From positions 1 to 15,704 of the forward strand of contig CAAFWR010000044.1 of NCBI GenBank assembly GCA_900766745.1: a DNA stretch of 15,704 nt, given 5' to 3'. The translations under genes and the position numbers were made by a program. Shown here piece after piece: positions 7,540 to 12,892 of the stretch (position 1 is its first letter; each line of letters starts with the position of its first letter). This DNA comes from Methanobacteriaceae archaeon. GTDB lineage: Archaea; Methanobacteriota; Methanobacteria; Methanobacteriales; Methanobacteriaceae. The notes under the pieces were generated by a model. It saw nothing but the letters and a program-made list of their open reading frames with translations. It ran no database searches and had not been told where the DNA came from.

Positions 7540-7995
7540 ATGTCAAAAGTAGAAAACACAGACCTTATAGAGAAAATTGATGCATTTGTAGAAATTGATG
7601 AATCAGAAAACAAAGACCTAGAAAAACTAGCTAAAATAGCTCATGAACTTGACCACCAGCTACTTGAAAGTCAACTAATAACCATAGTAAACAATACTGA
7701 AAAAGAATACAGTGAAATTCTAAGATTAATAGTTGAAGATGAACATAACAGCTATTTCATACCATCATATACTGATGTAGAAGAAGCAAAAAAAGGAATT
7801 GAAGAATTGGGAATAAATGAAAAAGAATGGGAATACGAATTTGAAGTAATGGACGGACAGGAAATACTTGAAATAGCAATTGATGATGATGATTTTGCAG
7901 GAATTGTAATAAACCCATATAACACAGATTTTATTTTCCCAAAAGAAGACTTAATTACTACAGCCGTGTGTAATCAAGAACATGAAGGATGTTAA
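7540..7995 (+). CDS. SseB-domain protein, copy A
   Basis: This is an acidic soluble protein of 151 residues. An N-terminal helical part (residues 1-45) precedes the SseB-like domain, with SQLIT near residue 47, YFIPSYTDVEEAKKG near 77-91, and FAGIVINPYNTDFIF near 120-134. The [FY]xIPx[FY]TD...G and GIVINP blocks are the hallmarks of the SseB N-terminal domain family. The name comes from the E. coli serine-sensitivity protein SseB, not the Salmonella secretion translocon protein. The role of archaeal members is unknown. The start is well supported by GGTGAT 3 nt before the ATG. It begins 38 nt after the ketopantoate reductase gene, with a TTATAATATAAAG stretch that could be its own promoter, and ends 3 nt before copy B. 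Confidence 0.78.
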   Translation: MSKVENTDLIEKIDAFVEIDESENKDLEKLAKIAHELDHQLLESQLITIVNNTEKEYSEILRLIVEDEHNSYFIPSYTDVEEAKKGIEELGINEKEWEYEFEVMDGQEILEIAIDDDDFAGIVINPYNTDFIFPKEDLITTAVCNQEHEGC

Positions 7996-7998
7996 TTG

Positions 7999-8439
7999 AT
8001 GAAAAAGGAAGATTATGAAACTTATAAAAAAGATCAAACCAAAGGATCTAAAAGTAGATTAAAAGAATTAATCAAAACATATTCAGAAATTAACAATAAA
8101 TTAAATAACGAAAACAGAATAGAACTGGATATTGTTAAAAAGAATATAAAAGAAACCTACCAAAAAGAAATTTATTTTACATTAATAGATGAAGCAGGAA
8201 AACCTGTAAGGTTCAATATAGATGAAAAATCAAAAGAGTATTTTATACCTATATTTAGTGACATTGAAGAATATGAAGAAGGATTAAGAAGAATATCAAA
8301 GCTATTTTTAGATAAACTTGATTTAAAGGAATTAACTCCAGAAGATATTAGAAAAACAGCTAGTAATGATGAAAATTTCCAAGGAGTCATTATAAACCCT
8401 CATAATCAGAATTTTTCAATTGATTTAAAAAATCTTTAA
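7999..8439 (+). CDS. SseB-domain protein, copy B
   Basis: This is a 146-residue soluble protein, lysine-rich in its N-terminal helical half. The SseB-like signature is in the C-terminal half: EYFIPIFSDIEEYEEG (near residues 76-91) and FQGVIINPHNQNFSID (near 126-141). It starts at the ATG at 7999, 3 nt after the stop of copy A, with AAGGA about 10 nt upstream; an in-frame TTG directly before this ATG is not needed. Copies A and B are clearly cotranscribed. Outside the signature blocks they share little sequence, so the duplication is old. Copy B is convergent with the zinc-ribbon membrane protein gene, with a strong hairpin between them. Confidence 0.75.
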   Translation: MKKEDYETYKKDQTKGSKSRLKELIKTYSEINNKLNNENRIELDIVKKNIKETYQKEIYFTLIDEAGKPVRFNIDEKSKEYFIPIFSDIEEYEEGLRRISKLFLDKLDLKELTPEDIRKTASNDENFQGVIINPHNQNFSIDLKNL

Positions 8440-8448
8440 AAAAAAAAG

Positions 8449-8472
8449 TTATTGCCCAAACTAGGGCAATAA
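8449..8472. terminator. Bidirectional terminator hairpin
   Basis: There is a perfect 9-bp stem, TTATTGCCC with GGGCAATAA, and a 6-nt loop (AAACTA). It lies between the convergent SseB copy B and zinc-ribbon genes. On the minus strand it is followed by a run of T (8440-8447 complement). It is one of the few GC-containing hairpins in the window. Confidence 0.7.
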
Positions 8473-8480
8473 TAACCTAA

Positions 8481-9029
8481 TTAATTATCTATCCATTTAT
8501 GATGAGCTGAAGTTACTAATTCTCCCTGATTGTTCATTATTTCAATAACACACTCATTTATATCTATTGGAGAATGACTTTTACCAATATACATGTCTAC
8601 AGTATGATCATCTTCAACTGTATTGTACTTCAAATCTTCAGTTTCACTCATTAAAGCTTCACCATTGTCTCCATACCATGTTACTTTTGCAGAATAAGTG
8701 TCCACTTCTCTAGGAGCATTTGTTAAAGTGAATGACACACTGTAATAAACTGAACCATCCTCACTATTATTTGATTGATCATTATCTATATTGATGATGG
8801 CTTCATTACCTGAAGCAGGAGCACCTAAATCTAAACTGTTTATTCCAATAGCTATTATTGCAATTAATACAATAACAACAACACCTAATAAAATAGTTTT
8901 ACCTTTTGAAAGTTTGAATCTGCCGATATTAGGAATAGCAACTATTTTTTTATCCTTAAGAGGTTCACCACACTCCTTACAGAATACATTTTTATCATCA
9001 TTTTGACATCCGCATTTAGGGCATTTCAT
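8481..9029 (-). CDS. Zinc-ribbon membrane-anchored protein
   Basis: This is a 182-residue protein. An N-terminal zinc ribbon has CPKCGC and CKEC (C3, C6, C17, C20). A basic segment follows, then one membrane helix at about 45-64 and a polar, beta-rich outer domain from about 80 to 182 (SVYYSVSFTLTNAPREVDTY and later). By the positive-inside rule the ribbon should be cytoplasmic and the C-terminal domain outside. The layout is common in Methanobrevibacter-like genomes and function is unknown; the outer domain resembles short Ig-like or FxLYD-type domains only in general character. The start is well supported by AGAGGTG about 10 nt before the ATG at 9029. It is head-to-head with a decayed gene that also encodes a beta-rich secreted domain. 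Confidence 0.8.
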   Translation of the reverse strand: MKCPKCGCQNDDKNVFCKECGEPLKDKKIVAIPNIGRFKLSKGKTILLGVVVIVLIAIIAIGINSLDLGAPASGNEAIINIDNDQSNNSEDGSVYYSVSFTLTNAPREVDTYSAKVTWYGDNGEALMSETEDLKYNTVEDDHTVDMYIGKSHSPIDINECVIEIMNNQGELVTSAHHKWIDN

Positions 9030-9182
9030 TTTATTAACACCTCTAAAATTTAAATTCGCATTATGAGCGTTTAAAATTTCATTGTTTTTAATTTTTTAAA
9101 AATCAGGACATAATATAACAAAAACAATTATTGTCTTAAAATGAGGCAAAAATAGTATTAATATTAATTATATTATTTTTGA

Positions 9183-9703
9183 AATATTAGACAACAAATA
9201 AGGAAAATCCCATTAATCTCATTTATTATATTATTCTACCTAGTTATTATGTTATTTTTACCATGTATATAAAAGTTTTTTCTAAAAAAAAAGATTTCGA
9301 AAAAACTAATAGAAATATTGTCAAGTATTACCAACAATACTAATAATGATACTAACGACAATAATTCCATACAAGAGAATTCAAATGTTAAAGAAGTTTC
9401 ATCTACATCTAAACCTGCTGCTGAATGGAAATCAATGGTTCATTTTCAGGATCAAAAACAATTTCTGTACCTGCAGGTCAGATTAAAATAGAAATTAGTG
9501 CATATCCTATCAAGAATTATGCAACTAACCATTTAACCATTTCAGGTTCAAATGGAGAAAGTACCGGAGTTTATTGGGGTCCGAAAAGTGCTGTAGCTAC
9601 AAGATCTGATTCCCTTTCATTTACTTCATACGGTCCAACAACATTTAATATAGATTATTATGAAACCGTTAACTGGTATGTAACTGTTTATAAATATGAG
9701 TAA
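9183..9703 (+). pseudogene. Decayed secreted/membrane protein gene (lost start, in-frame stop, frameshift)
   Basis: Three coding-like pieces lie in order. From 9183 a frame without a start codon gives a membrane-helix-like run (ISFIILFYLVIMLFLPCI) that ends at TAA 9270-9272. The same frame then reopens as a Lys-rich segment followed by an Asn/Thr/Ser-rich linker (SSITNNTNNDTNDNNS) up to KPAAEWK near 9431. There the coding frame jumps by one, and the rest (ING, then SFSGSKTISVPAGQIKIEIS and on to 9703) is a beta-rich domain ending TVYKYE. The 92-residue open frame starting at 9425 is therefore the tail of a larger broken gene, not a complete protein; its ATG is an accident of the frameshift and has no ribosome-binding site. 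The likely ancestor was a membrane-anchored or secreted protein with a linker and an outer domain. Confidence 0.68.
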
Positions 9704-9730
9704 TTATTACATGTTTATAAACAATAATAA
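9704..9730. terminator. Imperfect palindrome after the decayed gene
   Basis: A 12-bp perfect palindrome TGTTTATAAACA (9712-9723) is flanked by TTATTA (9704-9709) and TAATAA (9725-9730), making a nearly symmetric 27-nt hairpin or protein-binding site directly after the stop codon at 9701-9703. It may be the old terminator of the decayed gene. Confidence 0.35.
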
Positions 9731-9862
9731 CCTTTTCATTGCCATTATCTGTTGTGAAATATTTAGGGGATTTTTGTTCTATAAATCTGACTTTTAAGCT
9801 GAAATTTCTTGATGTAGTTAAATAAATATAACTTTAAAGGCTAAAATTAAAATAGTGATTAT

Positions 9863-10183
9863 ATGGAAATAAACAACGATGAATTTAAGGAAATAGAACT
9901 TTATTGCCCGACATATTCCACTGGTAAAGATATGAATTTTGTAGCATTCGGTACTGCTGATGATTTTAAAATACCTGTTTTTACTAACTATGAAAGTTAT
10001 AAAGAAGGTTTTGAATATTTAAAATTAGGTGAACAAGATCAAGAGTATAATCTTTATACTACCCGAATGAATTTCTTTATTCAATTAGCAGCTAATGATT
10101 CTGGATTTACAGGTTTAATTGTTAATCCTCCAGAAGATAAAATTATCCTTGATAAAGAGAAATTATTAAGCTTTATTGATTAA
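9863..10183 (+). CDS. SseB-domain protein, copy C (short form)
   Basis: This is a 106-residue soluble acidic protein. It lacks the N-terminal helical extension of the other copies and is essentially one SseB-like domain: FKIPVFTNYESYKEG near residues 35-49 and FTGLIVNPPEDKIIL near 82-96. The start is supported by AGTGAT placed 3 nt before the ATG, the same layout as copy A, and a TAAATATAAC box lies about 40 nt upstream. It is a single-gene transcript that ends at a hairpin shared with the convergent 89-residue gene. The function is unknown, as for the other copies. The short form may be an ancestral minimal domain or a reduced copy. Confidence 0.74.
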   Translation: MEINNDEFKEIELYCPTYSTGKDMNFVAFGTADDFKIPVFTNYESYKEGFEYLKLGEQDQEYNLYTTRMNFFIQLAANDSGFTGLIVNPPEDKIILDKEKLLSFID

Positions 10184-10193
10184 AAAAGTAATT

Positions 10194-10463
10194 TTAAGAG
10201 TCTATTTCCTCAGACTCTTCTGTTTTTTCGTCTTCTTCAACAATACTTTCACTTTTATAGTATTTGTATCTGTAAGACATTTTATATCCGTTATTAACAT
10301 GTTTATGTTTTTTCTTAAATTTGATAGTTGGCTCTTCAATAGGCTTATTGTATTTTTTAGGATGTCCCTTTCCTGATATTATATTTTCATTATGTCTTGT
10401 GTGAGGAGCCCTATACATATTTTTCCTAAGAAGACGCCGCCGATGATTCAATAATTTTAACAT
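10194..10463 (-). CDS. Small basic/acidic protein of unknown function (89 residues)
   Basis: I do not recognise this protein. It is strongly charge-segregated: residues 1-70 are rich in Arg, Lys, His and Asn (MLKLLNHRRRLLRKNMYRAP), and the last 18 residues are acidic (EEDEKTEESEEIDS). The basic part suggests nucleic-acid or ribosome contact; the acidic tail could shield it. Support for being real: AGGTTGA about 8 nt before the ATG, and a position 12 nt after the stop of a small, well-supported gene on the same strand. Against it: low-complexity composition and no recognised family. A terminator hairpin for the convergent SseB copy C lies inside its last codons. Confidence 0.6.
   Translation of the reverse strand: MLKLLNHRRRLLRKNMYRAPHTRHNENIISGKGHPKKYNKPIEEPTIKFKKKHKHVNNGYKMSYRYKYYKSESIVEEDEKTEESEEIDS
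10196..10219. terminator. Bidirectional terminator hairpin inside a gene end
   Basis: There is a perfect 8-bp stem AAGAGTCT/AGACTCTT with an 8-nt loop. On the plus strand a T6 run follows (10223-10228), and on the minus strand a T-rich run follows past 10190. It lies 12 nt after the stop of SseB copy C and overlaps the last codons and stop of the minus-strand 89-residue gene. Confidence 0.6.
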
Positions 10464-10475
10464 TTTAAATTCAAC

Positions 10476-10655
10476 CTATTGGAGTGCTGCTGATTTATCA
10501 AGTGTAGCTTGAATTTCATCAATTCTTTCAACAACAACTTTAATAGCTTGTTCTCCTTGACGAGTTGGGTTTATACCTTGTTCTACAAGTAAAGCATCTC
10601 TAATATCTCTCAACCTGTCAATTGAATCAATTTTCATTATTGTACTGTAAAACAT
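10476..10655 (-). CDS. Small conserved-looking protein, 59 residues
   Basis: This short gene reads MFYSTIMKIDSIDRLRDIRD at its start and ends DEIQATLDKSAALQ. It has an excellent ribosome-binding site (AAGGAGG at 10666-10672, 10 nt from the ATG) and a TATA-like TTTATATAAC box near 10700-10710, so expression is well supported. The protein is soluble, all-helical, with an INPTRQGEQAIKVVVERIDE stretch between two amphipathic helices. I do not recognise a family. The stop is 12 nt before the 89-residue gene, so the two form an operon. An internal ATG seven codons in is possible but is poorly placed relative to the ribosome-binding site. The helical hairpin pattern would suit a small dimer or an adaptor protein. 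Confidence 0.78.
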   Translation of the reverse strand: MFYSTIMKIDSIDRLRDIRDALLVEQGINPTRQGEQAIKVVVERIDEIQATLDKSAALQ

Positions 10656-10894
10656 ATTAAATATTCCTCCTTGGTATATTTATTAATATTTGTTTAAATG
10701 TTATATAAATTTATTATTCTATATGACCTGTAATAATATTATAGATATTTTAAAAGAACCCTTGATTAAAATAGATTTATAAAAATTAAATTAAAAATAT
10801 TCAATCAATTTTCTTAAATAAATAATAGGATTCTATAAAAAATAAAAAAATATAAAGTTAATGTATATGTGAAAAAGGAAAAATAGAAAATTAG

Positions 10895-11443
10895 TTAATA
10901 ATTGTAGGCTCTGATTTCAAAGAAAGCTTGAGAATATCCGCAAACCGGACACATTGCCGGAGCTTCCTTACCAGTCATTGAAAATCCACAATTTTCACAA
11001 ATCCATTCAACATCATCATCTTTAGAGAAAACCTCATCATCTTCAATATTTTTCAAAAGTTTAGCATATCTTTCCTCATGCATTGCTTCAATACCTGCAA
11101 CCAAACGGAATTTGGCAGCTAACATATCAAAGCCTTCATCTTCAGCGTCTTTAGCAAACTGCTTGTACATCTCAGTCCACTCATAATGTTCACCATCAAT
11201 AGCTGCTTTAAGATTTTCAGAAGTGCTTAAAAGTTCACCGCCATTTAAGAATTTAAGCCATAATTTAGTATGTTCCTTTTCATTGAAAGAAGCTTCTCTA
11301 AAAATATTGGCTATCTGTTCGTAACCTTCTTCCTGAGCCTTCTCAGCAAATAATTCATATTTAACACTAGCTCCAGATTCACCAGCAATTGCTGCTTTAA
11401 GATTTGCTTCAGTTTTTGTATCTTTTAATTTTTCATCTACCAT
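10895..11443 (-). CDS. Rubrerythrin
   Basis: This 182-residue di-iron protein detoxifies hydrogen peroxide in anaerobes by reducing it with electrons passed from rubredoxin-like or NAD(P)H-dependent partners. It acts in the cytoplasm. The N-terminal ferritin-like four-helix domain carries metal ligands Glu22, Glu55 and His58 (EKEH), Glu85 and Glu88 (GEHYEW), and Glu119 and His122 (EAMH). The C-terminal rubredoxin-like domain has CxxC at 149/152 and CPVC at 165/168. All ligands and the normal length are present. AGGAG lies about 8 nt before the ATG at 11443, and a TATA-like box (CTTTATATATT on the minus strand) lies near 11487-11497. The gene is transcribed alone; its 3' flank is T-rich on the minus strand (about 10866-10885), a likely U-tract terminator. 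Confidence 0.97.
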   Translation of the reverse strand: MVDEKLKDTKTEANLKAAIAGESGASVKYELFAEKAQEEGYEQIANIFREASFNEKEHTKLWLKFLNGGELLSTSENLKAAIDGEHYEWTEMYKQFAKDAEDEGFDMLAAKFRLVAGIEAMHEERYAKLLKNIEDDEVFSKDDDVEWICENCGFSMTGKEAPAMCPVCGYSQAFFEIRAYNY

Positions 11444-11529
11444 AATATTGCTCCTAATATAATTAACACTATTAATCTTAGAATAATAATATATAAAGAT
11501 TTATACTATTCTAAATAAACCATAATAAC
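11444..11529. promoter_or_regulatory. Divergent promoter region between rubrerythrin and SseB copy D
   Basis: In these 86 bp a single ATATATAAAG/CTTTATATAT element at about 11488-11497 could serve as a TATA box for both directions. It lies about 35 nt before the plus-strand ATG at 11530 (which has no ribosome-binding site) and about 50 nt before the rubrerythrin ATG (which has AGGAG). Shared control of the two genes is an inference. Confidence 0.4.
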
Positions 11530-11904
11530 ATGAGAAATGAAGATATTAAACATAAAATAGAGTTAGCATACCTACACGAAGAAAACAATAATAAAGAAGC
11601 AGTAAAAAAAATAAATAACGAAATTAAAGAACTTCTAAAAAAATCCCAATTGATAACCCTGACTGAAGAAGAAAAATTAATAAAAATACCTTATGGTAAT
11701 GACGGAGATTTTATAATACCTGTATTTAGCGATGAAAAAGAATTAGAAAAAGGTATGGAATACTTCAGACTAAATGAAATGGTTGAAAATAAAACAACAA
11801 AAACCGTAAAACTGGAATATTTTAAAAAAATAAAAGAAAATCCTAATTTCTTAGGACTTTTAATAAACATTGCCACTGTTAGCTATATAATAAACTTCGA
11901 TTAA
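11530..11904 (+). CDS. SseB-domain protein, copy D (diverged)
   Basis: This is a 124-residue soluble protein. It has an N-terminal helical part (1-38), then KSQLITLTEEEK near residues 38-49, matching the SQLIT block of copy A, GDFIIPVFSDEKELEKG near 58-74, and FLGLLINIATVSYII near 108-122. The last block is the counterpart of GIVINP in the other copies, but the proline is replaced by isoleucine. It is therefore the most diverged copy and may have lost function or changed partner. There is no ribosome-binding site, and a TATA-like box lies about 35 nt upstream, suggesting a very short leader. Its TAA stop overlaps the stop of the convergent Mrp gene in a shared TTAA. Confidence 0.72.
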   Translation: MRNEDIKHKIELAYLHEENNNKEAVKKINNEIKELLKKSQLITLTEEEKLIKIPYGNDGDFIIPVFSDEKELEKGMEYFRLNEMVENKTTKTVKLEYFKKIKENPNFLGLLINIATVSYIINFD

Positions 11905-12761
11905 TCCTCAAGGAAATCCTTTTCAACTTCATTAGCAATAAACATGAATTTCTCACTAAGTTCAGAATCAGCATTGAGTGTAACAATAGATTTACCAAGA
12001 TTAGCGGAATCAGCTACTCTAGGAGTTAAAGGAACATCACCTAAGAATTTAATATCCATTTCTTCAGCAAATTCAGCTCCCTGATTTTCACCAAACATCT
12101 TTACTGGTTCATCACAATGAGGACAAGTGAAATAAGCCATGTTCTCAACCAAACCAATATTTTCAATGTTTAGCATTTTAACCATATTTACACATTTTAC
12201 AACATCATCCTGAGATACATCATTAGGAGTAGTTACCATAACAACAGCATCAATGCCAGGAATGGTCTGTAAAACTGTTAATGGTTCATCTCCAGTTCCA
12301 GGAGGGTTATCAATAATAAGAACGTCAAGATTTCCCCAATTGACATCAGCTATTAATTGTTTAATAGTACCAGTTTTTTGAGGACCTCTCCAAATGATAG
12401 GCTGAGATTTATCTTCTAATAAAAATGCCATAGACATTACATTAACACCAGATTCAGATTCAACAGGAACCATTAAACCTTCATCATCAACACTTACATA
12501 ATATCCGTCAACACCTAACATTTTAGGAATGTTAGGTCCATGGATATCTGCATCTAAAATACCAGTTTTATAACCTTTATTATTGAAAGCTTCAGCAAGG
12601 TTAGCTGCAACAGTAGATTTTCCTACTCCACCTTTACCACTCATAACAGCTATTTTATATTTAATTTGGCCTAAATGCTTTGAAATTTTTAATTCTTGTT
12701 CAATCATTGCTTTTTGTTGTTCTGGAGTCATTTGCCCTCCATGACCATGATTATGAGCCAT
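11901..12761 (-). CDS. Mrp/Nbp35 family Fe-S cluster carrier ATPase
   Basis: This 286-residue cytoplasmic P-loop ATPase of the Mrp/ApbC/Nbp35 family carries [4Fe-4S] clusters to target enzymes, an important step in methanogens, which are rich in Fe-S proteins. The deviant Walker A motif is SGKGGVGKST (41-50), the Walker A' region is LDADIHGPNIPKMLG (69-83), and the switch-like segment is IDNPPGTGDEP, with Asn152 where Leu is more usual. The cluster-binding CPHC is at C213/C216. The N-terminus is His/Gly-rich (MAHNHGHGGQM). I chose the ATG at 12761 rather than 12770 because GGGAGA lies about 9 nt before it and only 2 nt before the earlier ATG. Its last 4 nt overlap the end of SseB copy D. It is transcribed alone. 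Confidence 0.95.
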   Translation of the reverse strand: MAHNHGHGGQMTPEQQKAMIEQELKISKHLGQIKYKIAVMSGKGGVGKSTVAANLAEAFNNKGYKTGILDADIHGPNIPKMLGVDGYYVSVDDEGLMVPVESESGVNVMSMAFLLEDKSQPIIWRGPQKTGTIKQLIADVNWGNLDVLIIDNPPGTGDEPLTVLQTIPGIDAVVMVTTPNDVSQDDVVKCVNMVKMLNIENIGLVENMAYFTCPHCDEPVKMFGENQGAEFAEEMDIKFLGDVPLTPRVADSANLGKSIVTLNADSELSEKFMFIANEVEKDFLED

Positions 12762-12892
12762 TAATATCATTCTCCCTAGTTTTCATAACAAATAGTTATA
12801 TTATAATTATATTATTTAAAATTTTGGCTTTAAATTGAAAAATATAAACAATCCTGTTAAATTTATTAGGATAATGAAATATAAATAATAGT

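Noticed and set aside
9425..9703. A complete 92-residue gene
   Set aside because: The coding signal continues upstream in another frame (9273-9431), there is no ribosome-binding site, and the ATG sits at the frameshift; treated as the tail of a pseudogene.
10176..10376. 66-residue plus-strand hydrophobic open frame that looks like a membrane peptide
   Set aside because: It is the antisense of the 89-residue Lys-rich gene and contains a terminator hairpin; the hydrophobicity is an antisense artefact.
7540..11904. SseB-type genes as part of a type III secretion system
   Set aside because: The name refers to the E. coli serine-sensitivity SseB domain; there are no secretion-system genes nearby and archaea lack such systems.
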